Positions 11,440-22,406 of a stretch of 64,000 nucleotides of DNA are shown here, piece by piece. The notes under the pieces are model-generated. The model did no database searches. It saw nothing but the letters and a program-made list of their open reading frames with translations, and was not told the origin of the DNA. Where the stretch lies: the NCBI RefSeq assembly GCF_905147045.1, contig NC_065906.1, positions 2,294,001-2,358,000 of the forward strand, given 5' to 3'. Position numbers and translations under genes: made by a program. This DNA is from Nymphalis io (Eukaryota > Arthropoda > Insecta > Lepidoptera > Nymphalidae). How positions within the stretch are numbered: position 1 is the first letter of the stretch; the number at the start of each line of letters is the position of its first letter.

Positions 11440-11625
11440 CAACAGAATGACCACTGAATTTTCATGTGCTTAATTTCGTTTATAATTAATATCGGACTCG
11501 GTGAAGGAAAACATCATGAAATGCAGGTGTTGGATGAAAATCTGCGACAGTGTAGTGGAATAATCTTTCCTTCTAGTCATATGGAGAGGATTTAGCCCAG
11601 TAGTGAGATACTAACAGACTATTAT
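11440..11625 (+). mobile_element. Family A SINE, 5' truncated
   Basis: Starts after box B at ACCACTGAATTTTCATGTGC, keeps CGGTGAAGGAAAACATCATGA and GTAGTGGAATAATC, and ends CAGTAGTGAGATACTAACAG plus an ATT run. It abuts the LINE fragment at 11.64 kb. Confidence 0.65.
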
Positions 11626-11636
11626 TATTATTATTT

Positions 11637-11975
11637 ATTTTTTTTATATGCCCCGGGATGGCAAATGACTCTACTCCACCTGATGGTAAGTGGTAGTAGA
11701 GTCCAAACGCGACGACGGCCAGTACAGTCGGGAAGAATGTTCTGTACTAGCCGTCCCCGCCTTGCGGGCCCGCAAGATGCCTCTTCACGCCTCGTTTGAA
11801 GGAACCCGGGTTGTAAGAGGAGGGGAACATGTGAGCTGGTAAGGAATTCCATTTTTTGGTAGTGCAACAAAGAAAGGAGTTGCCAAATTTCTTTGTGCGC
11901 GATGGAATTGATGTCACAGTTAGGCGGTGACATCGAGAACCAGCTCGCGTGGACTTAAGAAGGAAGGGGGAAGCA
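11637..11975 (-). mobile_element. 5'-truncated Jockey/CR1-like LINE copy 1
   Basis: This is the reverse complement of the last about 330 bases of the LINE at 33.7-36.36 kb: the end of the reverse transcriptase frame (RRHLAGRQ-type ending), the 3' UTR with the hairpin CTCTACTACCAC...GTGGAGTAGAG, and an A tail seen as T's at its left edge. Sequence is close to the long copy apart from scattered changes, so it belongs to the same family. The 100-codon minus-strand frame here is not the native frame. No clear target duplication. Confidence 0.85.
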
Positions 11976-13526
11976 TTACATTACATTTACTCTATCTATT
12001 CACTTAAATAAAATTAATATAAATTTCGATTTTAATTTAAAATATCCTAAAAATCCTAATATCGCAATCAATCGCAGTAACATCCATCAAATCAAATTGT
12101 TCACTTTCACAATCAAAGTATTTATTACGAACATATTTATATATACATCATCAATGAGATGTAAATTCATTTTATGTCTCAATAAAATCCTTGGTATCGA
12201 TATTTATCGTTAAAATTTACGAACGTTATTTTTGATTTGCAATTTTTAACTTATGTTACTTTTTTTTTTTAAATAACTCGAAGGTACCCATATTGTAGGT
12301 GGTGGGAACAATACGAATACCTCTGTGTAGGATTATTCATATCCTTGTTACAATGTGTTCCCAAAAGTTATAAAAATGGGGTCGACTGACTTAATTGTAA
12401 TTATATGCAACAGCCAAGTAAATAAACTATACTAAAACATGAAACTTTATTTAAAATCAAAATATTAATAATATTGTATTATTCAGATATCGAATTGATT
12501 AAAAGGATTGTCTCGTTAATCCAAAAAAATAATACAATTGATTACTTCAGATCTCATGCTATTCAAGGTCAAAGTTATTAGTCTTCACTCCTCATTTCAT
12601 TGAAACGGGCTCATTATCCACTGTTTTATATTTAACTGTATCATGATGACGCAAATCTGCTTGCTAGCATTTTAAATGTTAAATGAGAACGACGTATTCT
12701 AAAGAATAAAAATAAACTCTCCTTTTCTTATAAACCTGAAGTTACTATTTCTATGTACAATGAACGAAACAGTTTGAGCCTTAAGAGTTATTAATGCGTA
12801 TGGAAATGATCGACCTCATTGAATTAATCGAACTATCACTATTACTTTATTGCGAACTATCACTTTATTGCGAATAACATCGACGAATTGAAATCGATAC
12901 TTCGATAACTCAATTACATCACTTATGCAGCGAGTATTAAAATTAGGAATCGAATGATACATTGGCAATTTTACTGGGTTCTTATGCAAATCTGAACTAG
13001 TCCCTGCAATTTATCTCGAATACTTGTTCATTACACCAGATAGTCTCTCATGAGATATCAACTTGATAATTTATAAGCGATTAATGAATGCCCTGGTTGC
13101 TCTGGTTAAATTAATATTTATCGTAAAAATTGTACCAAGACCTGTTTTAAAGATAAAGTTTATTTTAACAATATAATTATATTTATTTAAAGCGTCCCTT
13201 TCAGGGGGTCGAATATAATAAGGCGATACATAATATATACATTAAAAAAATGCACATTTTTTCTATTCGCAATAGCCTTGATATTTAATTGAGCTTATTA
13301 TTATCACCTTATAAACTGCCTTGCTTTTTCAATGAACAATTTAAAAAAGAGTACATAGAACCTTCGGTTTCAGGGTATATAAAATTAAAAAAAAAACATT
13401 AACGAGATGTTCTTAATTTATTCATTTTAAATATCAAACATAAAGTCACTGTTCGAGATAATACGTACGACTACCATTATTTCGTTATTAAAGCCTTTAT
13501 GCAAGACTGTCTGCTTAGGTAACACC
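11976..13526. other. AT-rich DNA; one DRE-like site
   Basis: About 1.5 kb with no recognised element. TATCGATA (12195-12202) matches the DREF/BEAF-type motif known from Drosophila promoters, but single matches are common. Confidence 0.5.
12829..12870. repeat. Short tandem duplication
   Basis: cgaactatcact occurs at 12829-12840 and again at 12853-12864, each followed by a TTTATTG-containing block and CGAA. This looks like a local duplication of about 18-24 bases. Confidence 0.7.
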
Positions 13527-13775
13527 GATTCATCAGATATTCTACCACCAAACAGCAATACTTAGTATCGTTGTGTTCCAGTTTGAGAGGAGAGCGAGTC
13601 AGTGTAACGTAACGACTGGCACAAGAGACGTAACATATTAGTTCCCAATGTTGGTGGTGATTTGGCGATGTAACGAATGGTTAATATTTCAGTGCCGGTG
13701 TCTATCACGGTGGTGACCATTTATGTGGTGATCCTTTAGTAGGCCCATTAGTTCATCTACCTATCTATTTTAATA
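13527..13775 (+). mobile_element. Family B retroposon, old
   Basis: CATCAGATATTCTACCACCAA, TGTTCCAGTTTGAGAGGAG, GTTCCCAATGTTGGTGGTGA and GGTGACCATTTATG follow the B order with many changes. The 3' A tail has been replaced by a TA run. Confidence 0.65.
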
Positions 13776-13792
13776 TATATATATATATATAC
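13769..13792. repeat. (TA)n microsatellite
   Basis: TA repeat immediately 3' of the family B copy, probably grown from its A/T-rich tail. Confidence 0.8.
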
Positions 13793-14496
13793 TGCTGGCC
13801 TATTATTGATATTTTTTTTCTTCAACACCTTTACGGAAGCCAGTAACTTTTCTCATCAGAATCTTATATGCTGGCTAACTATCTAGCAATTACCGTCCGT
13901 TTCATCTGCATTACTCGAGTTTTGCTTTCTCAGAAAATGCTCTAGGAGTTGTTAAGAAGTAATTAAAAATTTATACATATTATATTTGCAGTTTAATTTA
14001 ACATGTATATGTAAAATTAAGGGTATTTTATGAATAGTAATGAACACTATGTAAAATATAAATATATATAAAATATATCTACATTTTTTTCATTTTTAAT
14101 GAAGGTAAAAAGTATCAATTTTTAACATAGAATTGATTCATTTAATATTCTGAAACAAATTATAACCTGACCCGTGAAATAGGGCATGAAATATTAAATA
14201 AAACCCTACAATTAACACAAAATTAGGTTACATATTTTTTATGATTGTAACGATAAAATTTGATAATATTTATAATAATATTAATATATAATTATAATAA
14301 TAATGCGTAGCTTATATAAATATTTTTACCCTATAGGGTATGGCCCCAAGGTTATGTAATTGAAATGCTGAAAAGCATAAGATCTACGCTCTCAAATGAC
14401 AATTATCTATTATGTTATTGTTTAGTTAAGGAAGACATAGATCCTCATTTAGACATCCATACTAAAATTATATAAGAAATAAGAACCACTTAGACT
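13793..14496. other. AT-rich DNA, nothing recognised
   Basis: Dense in TA and AT steps, with no gene or repeat unit identified. Confidence 0.55.
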
Positions 14497-14560
14497 ATGA
14501 AGCTTCTTAAAAGAAGACGCCTCTGCCCAGCAGTGGGACCTTTACTCGCTATTGCAATTA
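14497..14560 (+). repeat. Family A SINE, 3' scrap
   Basis: CTGCCCAGCAGTGGGACC with a few flanking bases is the A-family 3' end; the rest is gone. Confidence 0.5.
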
Positions 14561-14841
14561 CACTTACAAAAAATATGCGTCAATTGCTCATTTAGATATA
14601 TATATTGGTAGGAAGGCAGGTTTGAAATGAACTCTCGCAGCGTTTCCTTTATAAGATTATTTACTTTGGAAATTCACCTAGAATTTATTAGACGCTGAGT
14701 TCGTAACAGATAACGTAATTGTATAAGGCCCTGTTCATATTGGAACGTAATAAGAATTATGGTACGGTATAAATTTTTATTATTATTGAAACAATATAAA
14801 AATATAAGACATATTCGGAAACTGTAAAGTAAGTTACAATC

Positions 14842-14853
14842 AATAGATGGCGC
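14842..14853 (-). promoter_or_regulatory. CTCF-like core motif
   Basis: AATAGATGGCGC on the plus strand resembles the CTCF core (AG-R-K-GGCGC). A related unit lies at 37.66 kb with matching flanks (TTACAAT before CAATAGATGGCGCT). Binding is not shown by sequence alone. Confidence 0.3.
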
Positions 14854-14889
14854 TTATTGATTGATATGCATTTCTAAATCGCGCTGCCA

Positions 14890-15175
14890 AAGTTTTTTTT
14901 TTTTATATATTCACCGGGAGGGCAAATGACTCTACTCCACCTGATGGTAAGTGGTAGTAGAGTCCAAACGCGACGACGGCCAGTATAGACGGGAAAAACG
15001 TTCTGCACTAGCCGCCTTCGCCTTGCCGGCCCGCAAGATGCCTCTTCACGCCTCGTTTGAAGGAACCCGGGTTGTAAGAGGAGGGGAACACGTGAGCTGG
15101 TAAGGAATTCCATTTTTTGGAAGTGCGACAAAGAAAGGAGTTGCCAAATTTCTTTGTTCGCGATGGAATTGATGT
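14890..15175 (-). mobile_element. 5'-truncated Jockey/CR1-like LINE copy 2
   Basis: Same 3' segment as at 11.64 kb and 36.07-36.35 kb, breaking off after GATGGAATTGATGT. Poly(A) appears as a T run at the left edge. The 131-codon minus-strand frame joins this fragment to the neighbouring SINE and is not a gene. Confidence 0.85.
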
Positions 15176-15194
15176 AATTTTTGGGTTTGAGTAT

Positions 15195-15475
15195 ATATAC
15201 TGCTGGGCTAAAGCCTCCTCTCCCTTTTTGAGGAGAAAGTATGGAGGTTATTCCACCACGCTGCTCCAATGCGGGTTGTTGGAATACACATGTGGAAGAA
15301 TTTCAGTGAAATTAGACACATGTAGGTTTCCTCACAATGTTTTCCTTCACCGTATAGCACGAGATGAATTATAATCACAAATCAAGCACATGAAAATTCA
15401 GTGGTGCTAGCCCGGGTTTGAACCCACGATCATCGGTTAAGATTCACGCGTTCTTACCACTGGGCCATCTCGTCT
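15195..15475 (-). mobile_element. Family A SINE, subfamily A2
   Basis: Begins at CTGCTGGGCTAAAG (reversed 3' end, a little truncated) and runs to GGGCCATCTCG at the tRNA head. A2 markers: TTCTTACCACTGGGCC and ATTATAATCACAAAT. Box B is intact as GGGTTTGAACCC in reverse. It lies about 20 bases from the LINE fragment, so one may have inserted beside the other. Confidence 0.9.
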
Positions 15476-16186
15476 TATATAGAATTTATATAGTTCAGAT
15501 CAAAATAATTTTTTTTGTACGTTCACTTCGATTATTTCGTTATCATCATGTTACCTTACTTAAAAACGTTGCTTAGCGGGTGTTGGTTAACATTGATTTC
15601 ACTCTTTCTGTCATAACTGAATTGAAATTTGAATAAAGAAGACACATCATCGACAAAGGGCGGTGAAAGTAACGTAATTTGATGCTATTATTTATTATAA
15701 CTAGAACCTGTAGACATAAAATATGATTACTGAAATTCGAACGTCAATTTAAAATATATCATTGCCGCCATTACATAATCGATATTTAGAATCGAGTCGA
15801 ACATCGAATACTGAAACGGGAATCGTTACCATTAACCGTCGTATTGAAAATTCATAACCTATCTCGTAAACTATTTAGGGAATACGTACAATAGATAAGG
15901 ATGCGTGCAATTTACTTTATATCTACTCTAAAGGGTATTCCGATAGGGCTGAGAAAACAGAAACGATTCGAACAAAGGTTTATCGATACGTTATCGATAC
16001 GTTTAGCTTCGCTTTCTTTTTCACAACATTATGAATTTGATCTCTTCTGTATGTATTCTATACGAATTGGATCTGTTTTTTTTTTGCTTTTTTAGCTTGA
16101 TTTGATTCTTTTTATCGTTAATTCTGGTGTCGACTTTTAATTGTTGATATTCTACCAAGAATATACATATACATATTTATATACCT
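15476..16186. other. Unique-looking DNA with a DRE pair
   Basis: Holds the TATCGATA doublet described separately and a 64-codon open frame starting at 15901 that resembles no family I know. No splice signals support it. Confidence 0.4.
15981..15999. promoter_or_regulatory. Two DRE-like TATCGATA sites
   Basis: TATCGATA at 15981-15988 and 15992-15999 within an 11-base tandem repeat. In Drosophila such palindromes bind DREF and BEAF-32 at housekeeping promoters; here there is no supporting gene, so function is inferred weakly. Confidence 0.3.
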
Positions 16187-16420
16187 ACTCATCAGATATT
16201 TGAACGCAAAAATGGTGTACTTAGTTTTGATGTGTTCCTATTTGAGTGAGTGAGCCAGTGTTACTACAGGCACGAGGTACATAACAACTTAGTTTTCACG
16301 TTCGGTGGAGCATTGTTGATATAAGGGATAGTTAATATTTCTTACAATGCCAATATCTATGGGTAGCGGTGACCATTAGAAAGTCCATTAGCCCATCCAC
16401 CTAGCCCTTCTATAAAAATA
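16187..16420 (+). mobile_element. Family B retroposon, old
   Basis: CTACTCATCAGATATTTGAA, GTGAGCCAGTGTTACTACAGG, ATTTCTTACAATGCCAATAT and CCTAGCCCTTCTATAAAAATA keep B order. The ACCACTTACCATCAGGTGG block is degraded. Confidence 0.6.
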
Positions 16421-17613
16421 ATAGTACTAATTTATACAACAGATATATTATATGTATTTTATGTTTTTTTACGATATCCCCTTAGACTTGTGTGTATGTC
16501 ATTTCTCGAGTTTGTTTTTTTTTTCGTTTTAAGTCGCTGTCAATTAGAATTTCTAATACATATACACATATTACATCCACATCTACCTTACATATACCAA
16601 AATATCGTGATGTATAAATTTTGTTCACTGTTAAATACTTTTTTAATTCGCATTATATTTTCTAGCCGTATAACTTATATGACAGTTTTTCATAAATGTT
16701 CCGTTGAAGAGATCCAATGAAATAAATTCAAGGCTTAATCACACTAATTTATATCACATAAGGTTTAGATCCAGTAAAACTTTAATCATCATCATCATTT
16801 TCTCTTATTTCATTTATTTATGAGTCGCAATGGTGACCATTATAAATAACTAGTGTCCCGTACGTTTCGTCTTTGTGATGGAGGACCAGGTGCTAGGTAC
16901 CATTATGTATCCCTGAAATGTATGAAATATTACACGAAGCTTTATTGAGCAATTAAGACGTGAAAGTGAAACAAATAAATAAACAAATTCAATGTCGCGT
17001 TTATAATATTAGTTACGATATTAATCCTTACATGTCTCAGCCCGCATACGGTCTTTCAATCTTCATCTGCCCATTTTGCCTTATATAAACCCCCCTAAAT
17101 CCCCTCCAATTGTAACTTGATATTCACATCTCGGCATTTCGTGTACATAATAATCGTTTTCCATTCAAGTTTTCTGTTTCAACATTAACCAATTAAAAAA
17201 AATACAAACAGAACGCAATGAGCTGTAAATAAAAAAAAATCAAGCCATAAATAAACACGAATTTGTTGAATTTTAATAATTTTCAACTCGAGTTTCAATT
17301 AATGTTTGGTAGATTATTACGATAAACGTCTCAAGTTACCAGCTTATGATGATCCGAGTATGGTCTTTAACGTGTTTAACTGGTGGAGTTAACTTTTGAA
17401 GTTCGGTGAACTATAATAGTTCAACGGTAATTGGGAACTTATAAATTTACCTTTCTAATCCGGTTAATCTGAATAAGGTTTTTTTCTATAATTGTGCGGA
17501 ATTTGAAAATATGATCATTTCAATGTTTTCGATAACACCTTACTTACATTAAAAATATATTATTTTAAGCATTTCTAAGTAATTAAAAGAATACGGCAAA
17601 TGTGTAGCTAACA
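16421..17613. other. AT-rich DNA, nothing recognised
   Basis: 1.2 kb of unique-looking sequence; the 76-codon frame starting at 16490 is rich in low-information residues and is probably chance. Confidence 0.5.
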
Positions 17614-17660
17614 CTAGTATTCGCTCCGACTTTGCTCGCGTGTAGGGGGAGGTATTATCT
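17614..17660 (-). repeat. Helitron 3' end, decayed
   Basis: In reverse it ends ...CACGCGAGCAAAGTCGGAGCG...CTAG, matching the hairpin-plus-CTAG end of the Lep1-type units with mutations. The body cannot be traced. Confidence 0.4.
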
Positions 17661-17768
17661 TGTAATATAACTATCAACGTGCCATTAAAAATGTCCCTAC
17701 AAAAGCCTTATATATTTACAAGATGAGTGTATAATTGCTTGTGGGTCTATTAATGTTTTAGCTGTGTT

Positions 17769-18079
17769 ACACCTTATAACTTATAATCGAGATGGCCCAG
17801 TGGTAACGCGTGAATCGTAACCGATGATCGTGGGTTCAACGCCAGCACCACTAGATTCCATCTTAATTTGTATTCATAATTCATTTCGTGCTTGACGGTG
17901 AAGGAAAACATCGCGAAGAAACCTGCATGTGTCTAATTTCACTGAAATCCTGTCACATATGTATTCCACTAACCGGCATTGGAGCAGCGTGGTGGAATAA
18001 GCTCCTAACCTTCTCAAAAAAGGAGAGGAGGCCTTAGCTCAGCAGTGATACATTCATAGTGTTACTGTACACCTTATAA
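17769..18079 (+). mobile_element. Family A SINE, subfamily A2, with TSD
   Basis: SINE body 17788-18068. The target duplication acaccttataa is exact at 17769-17779 and 18069-18079, and a few more bases (tataat) also match after a 2-base gap. Box A is shortened (AGTGGTAACGCG) and box B lost CCC (GGTTCAACGCC), so transcription of this copy is doubtful. Confidence 0.9.
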
Positions 18080-18790
18080 TATAATGCGGGTAAAATAAAT
18101 ATTCATCTGTGTTCTATAATTTATATAAAGTCGTAGTAATTTTTAAATATTTATATTATAGCTAGAAAATTCTTTTTTTATAGGTCTGCGTATTATTATT
18201 ACGACACTGTACTTATAGTTGTCTTATACTGGACTTCAGAAAGTAATAAAGTGGGACATTAATCTGAACCGTTGGTTATTGCAACCCTCACAGCTTTATG
18301 AATGTCTTGATGGGACATCGTGTATTTTATCTGCCATTTTATATAATTCATATTTTATATAGTATGTGTGAAATTTTAGTAAGTTTTTGTTTTTATTATT
18401 CTAAACGTTTAACTTAAGGCATTTTATTTATTTTATTTTATGTTATTATTGTCCTTAACGATACAGATCTCTAGATTACATTACAAATTAAACGAGTTAT
18501 AAGTCTATGTGTTCCCTCAATTCTAAGAAACCACAGCATCCATCTTGTATTACTATGTAACAGCTAATATAATAAATAATAAAATTTATATTAAAGACAT
18601 TAAAAGGCATATAAAAATGCAGGGAACTTATACAATAACTATAGTAATAAAATGTGGCGATTTTATCCACTTAATAAACATAATATTGCTTTCAAAGACA
18701 TATTTATATTATAATATGAAATTATATATTATATATATATATATATAAAATATTAATATAATAATTATATAATAACATTATATTACCGTA
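18080..18790. other. AT-rich DNA with TA runs
   Basis: Contains an AT repeat near 18729-18748. The 67-codon frame over it is low complexity. Confidence 0.55.
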
Positions 18791-19095
18791 CCGTAACAGC
18801 CTGTGAATGTCCCACTGCTGGGCTAAAGGCCTCCTCTCCTCTTTTTGAGGAGAAGGTTTGGAGCTTATTCCACCACGCTGCTCCAATGCGGGTTGGTAGA
18901 ATTCACATGTGGCAGAACTTCAGTGAAGTTAGACACATGCAGGTTTCCTCACGATGTTTTCCTTCACCGTAAAGCACGAGATGAATTATAATCACAAATT
19001 AAGCACATGAAAATTCAGTGGTGCTTGCCCGGGTTTGAACCCACGATCATCGGTTAAGATTCACGCGTTCTTACCACTGGGCCATCTCGGCTTTT
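18791..19095 (-). mobile_element. Family A SINE, subfamily A2, full length and young
   Basis: From the reversed 3' end CCGTAACAGCCTGTGAATG to the head GGGCCATCTCGGCTTTT. By eye it differs from the copy at 44.01 kb at only about seven positions over 305 bases. Both pol III boxes are intact. Flanks share ATTATATTA, possibly the duplicated target but in AT-rich context. Confidence 0.95.
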
Positions 19096-19361
19096 AAAAT
19101 TATATTATATAAACAATATAAACAGCTCAGTATCTTAATCTCATTCGTTTGTCGAATCGATTTTAGTTAGCTATGGACGAGCTTTACAGATATCTTTTTT
19201 TTTGCAAATAAGAGTAGAAAATGTTTTCAAGTTATGCAAATTTATATATGTTTCTCACATTTTCAAGCGAATTTCAACCACTAAGCAAACACTTTTAAAT
19301 ACTCGTATTACATAATCCAAGGACTTTCAAACAAAATATCCGTGATTTCTATTGTTATTAT

Positions 19362-19660
19362 TTTATTTTTTTTTATAGAATAATAAGGCGGACGAGCATA
19401 TGGGCCACCTGATGCTAAGTGGTCACCAAACGCCCTTAGACATTGGCATTGTAAGAAATGTTAACCATCGCTTACATCACCAATGCGCCACCAACCTTGG
19501 GAACTAAGATGTTATGTCCCTTGTGCCTGTAATTACACTGCCTTACTCACCCTTCAAACCGGAATACAATAATACCAAGTACTGCTGTTTTGCGGTAGAA
19601 TATCTGATGAGTGGGTGGTACCTACCCAGACGAGCTTGCACAAAGCTCTACCACCAGTAT
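19362..19660 (-). mobile_element. Family B retroposon, near full length
   Basis: The reversed A tail (TTTTTTTTTTATAGAATAA) starts it; then CGGACGAGCATATGGGCC, CCACCTGATGCTAAGTGG, the body and the 5' end AGCTCTACCACCAGTA. All diagnostic blocks are present in order. Confidence 0.9.
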
Positions 19661-19804
19661 ACGATATCCTTACTATGAATTCATAAGTAATATTTTTTAT
19701 TTTGCACAGCGTTAATTTAATTGCTTAGCTTACAAACAATATATATATATATAACTAATACATCTATTTCTTTATTTACTAAATAACTGTATCATGCAAG
19801 TATC

Positions 19805-19925
19805 CTCATGCCAAGTAGGATGAATTATAAGTACAGATAAATCACGTAAAATCTCACTGTTTGTATTGCATTTGAACCCGCTATCATAGGTTAAGATTCA
19901 AGCATTTCAACCATTGGGCCATGGC
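19805..19925 (-). repeat. Family A SINE, tRNA-head fragment
   Basis: AGGATGAATTATAAGTACAG, TTTGAACCCGCTATCAT, and TTCAACCATTGGGCCATGG match the reversed 5' third of the SINE, well diverged. Confidence 0.55.
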
Positions 19926-20289
19926 CAAAAGTTTCATATCCAGTTAAACCTATGTTAGTGGAGAATATTGCCACGATGCATGCGAGCGTCATATTTGACA
20001 GGCTTTATGAAATGATTCACACAACGTATGTATCACGTTTGCCGTACCAATTTTGATGTGATTTTCAATCCAAAATTCATTTCAACATTAGTTTTAGACG
20101 TTCTCGAATTGTTCTTTTAAAATGAATTGACGTGATATCTATATCACGTATATATTATATATATATATAAATAAATATATATTAATCAAGAACTGTTTGC
20201 AGTGCGTAACATACCATGGCTATGATCAATTTGTATGGAATATAAAAAAATAAAGTTTGTATACCTTTACTCCTTCTTCAATTGGAATA

Positions 20290-20350
20290 GACTTTTCAGG
20301 ACTTCGGGATCGGTGGCCTTATATGCTGACCACTAGACCAACGAGACAGT
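20290..20350 (-). repeat. Family D SINE head fragment
   Basis: GGTGGCCTTATATGCTGACC followed by ACTAGACCAACGAGACAG is the reversed tRNA head of family D; box B is altered. Confidence 0.55.
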
Positions 20351-20451
20351 CGCATATTACATAAACATATTGAAATATTAGAAATTCGTGTAATCATAAC
20401 ATGCAATCTTTCATTTGAAATTTAATTTACAATTGTTATGTAGAGTTTTAA

Positions 20452-20592
20452 TCTATACTAGACTTTAAAATTTTATAAATGGGAAAGTAACTCTATGTCT
20501 GTCTGACTGTGATAAAATTTGGTATGTAGCGAGCTTAAACCCCAAGGAACGCCCCCCTACCCAATATATAAGAAAATGGGGGCGAAAACAAT
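20452..20592 (+). mobile_element. Non-autonomous Helitron, 3' decayed
   Basis: TCTATACTA start, GGGAAAGTAACTCTATGTCTG, TTTGGTATGTAGCGAGCTTAA and ACCCCAAGGAACG in the order of the Lep1 type. The end has GGGGGCGAAAAC in place of the hairpin. Confidence 0.55.
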
Positions 20593-21032
20593 TTACTATA
20601 TATTAAAATTTTATTAATACTGTTAAGACAAAATCTTTAATACTTTAGTACTCTAGGGACAAGCTTATAAAAATCTCTTTTTTTTAACAGTTATTCGATA
20701 CGACTCGCGCACTCCTCTTTTATGTTGATGATACTGTATTACAAAGTTTAAAGTGAGTGTCAACAACAATTGTGCAAAGTCTCGACTCGATGATGACAAA
20801 TAAAGTCCTTTATCCGGCAAAGAGAAAAACCCAGAGGCGATTCAAAAAACTCTCACAGCTTTATTTAATTTAATATTGTGAGAGCAAATAGGTCTCGTAA
20901 GTAGTCATCGCAAATATACAATATCGAAATAAAAATAAATATGTATTTCGCCGTTGTTGCTTAAGGGTAGAATAATGAAAACTACTTATAAAAATATTTA
21001 TGTGGGCATTCATATAGTAAAATAGCATATTC
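20593..21032. other. AT-rich DNA, nothing firm
   Basis: A plus-strand phrase reading LLFYVDDTVL at about 20.71 kb is reminiscent of a reverse transcriptase motif, but there is nothing around it to support that. Confidence 0.5.
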
Positions 21033-21187
21033 AAAATGTCCCACTGAAAGAAAGAGAAGATTTCGAGCTTGATCCACCAAGCTGCTCTGATGCGGGTTGG
21101 TGGATACACGTAGCCGATTTCCTTCAACGCCGAGCACGAGTTGAATTATAAATAAAAATAAAGGAAGTGAAAATTCAGTGGTGTAGT
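21033..21187 (-). repeat. Family A SINE, partial
   Basis: ATGTCCCACTG, GCTGCTCTGATGCGGGTTGG, CCTTCAACGCCGAGCACGAG and AAAATTCAGTGGTG: the reversed 3' half, lacking the head. Confidence 0.6.
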
Positions 21188-21189
21188 AT

Positions 21190-21290
21190 AGAAATATGGT
21201 AAGGAACCTGCATGATGAAAATCTGTATGTGTATCCGGTAAACGGTATTGGGATGGCATTGGCATTGGCATGGTGGATGAAGCTTCAAAT
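21190..21290 (+). repeat. Family A SINE, partial, opposite sense
   Basis: AAGGAACCTGCATGATGAAA, CTGTATGTGTATCC and GCATGGTGGATGAAGCTTC look like the forward middle of the SINE. It lies head to head with the preceding fragment. GGCATT is locally repeated. Confidence 0.4.
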
Positions 21291-21535
21291 GAAAAGGATA
21301 CATTTATTATCTCGATGGTGATTTTCATTTTTTATTTACTCGATTATTCTCTTTATATATATATTTCTTATAAGTAGTTTTTTGCAATAGCAATCGGGTC
21401 TGCAATTCTAGAAGTTCAGGCGTATACGTGCTAATTAAAAATTCGTTGTTATTTTTTCCATTCGTAAATTTGCATTATATAACGCGAGGTTTTTATTTGT
21501 ATGCACGCGAAAATTATGCAAAAGCGTATATAGAA

Positions 21536-21775
21536 AGTCGAGATAGCCCAATGGTTAGAATACGTGAATCGTAATAGACGATTGCGGGTTCAATCCCGTT
21601 TAAGGACATTTCAATTTTTTTTCTGTGTAACTTGTGTTTAAAATTCAATTTGTTCGCGGTGATGAAAATCTATCACCAGCAACTACCAGCCTGCATTAAA
21701 GCAGCGTTGTGGAATAAGGACTTAACCTTCCGCTAAATGAGAGGAAGGCTCAGCCCAGCAGTGAAACATTGAATA
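21536..21775 (+). mobile_element. Family A SINE, diverged, internally deleted
   Basis: Head AGTCGAGATAGCCCAATGG with TTAGAATACGTGAA, box B GGGTTCAATCCCG, and end CTCAGCCCAGCAGTGAAACATT. The middle lacks part of the GAGGAAACCTGCATG zone. Confidence 0.7.
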
Positions 21776-22005
21776 TTCTTATACAATAATCAACCCGGAG
21801 TTAATCAGAAAAGTAAGTTATATGAGCGATGAAAATGAATGTAATATTTTTCTTGGTATAATGCCAGCATATATACATTACTATGTATATTGAAGTCATA
21901 TTTACATATCTAAGTCTTTGGAACAAAATGGTACAACATATTATATATAGTGTAATAACAGTTGATGCGATTGGTTGGACGATTTATAGAAGTTGATGTA
22001 GAACA

Positions 22006-22019
22006 GCGCCATCTAGTAG
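22006..22019 (+). promoter_or_regulatory. CTCF-like core motif
   Basis: GCGCCATCTAGTAG; its reverse complement CTACTAGATGGCGC differs from a CCASYAGRKGGCRS-type CTCF consensus at one position. It sits about 45 bases from the target site of the GC-rich insertion. Confidence 0.35.
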
Positions 22020-22051
22020 CGAGTTAAAGCAGTTAAAGTAAAATGGATAGT

Positions 22052-22289
22052 TGTCATACTATATAATCCTCTTCCTCCTCGCGCATGTTGCGTAGCAGTT
22101 CCCCCGATAAACTGCGCAAACTTAAATAGCCACTGGGTCATTGAGACCCTGGCCCTTTGGGCCAAAAAGGACAGACGCGTCACACAAATCTGACGGTGAG
22201 GAGAAGCCCAGGTAGGGGAGCAACTCCGAGGCCCGTACCTTGACTGGCTTAGGCCAGCCAGGAGGACCGAACTACTACTGTCATACTAT
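22052..22289. mobile_element. GC-rich 216-bp insertion of unknown class, 11-bp TSD
   Basis: Insertion 22063-22278 lies between exact copies of tgtcatactat (22052-22062 and 22279-22289). It is GC- and CpG-rich, holds CCTGGCCCTTTGGGCCAAAA and CTTGACTGGCTTAGGCCAGC (both with internal dyad symmetry), and has no terminal inverted repeat or poly(A) that I can see. A 5'-truncated LINE 3' UTR, as for the R1-clade pieces elsewhere here, is one option; an unknown short element is another. No second copy in this window. Confidence 0.65.
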
Positions 22290-22406
22290 CCATTGTATTC
22301 GATTCAAGAAAAAATAATAAATATTATGTGCCAACTTTATGGTGGATTGCTCAAGAGGTTTTGAAGTCTGTTTATCTTGAACAGATATTTTATTATCGGT
22401 AAGACT

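Noticed and set aside
11631..11933. 100-codon minus-strand frame, and the 131-codon frame at 14874-15269
   Set aside because: They run through LINE 3' ends in a frame other than the native carboxy-terminal frame; the second also crosses into a SINE.
20700..20745. Phrase LLFYVDDTVL suggesting reverse transcriptase
   Set aside because: Stops follow within a few codons and no other motif is nearby.
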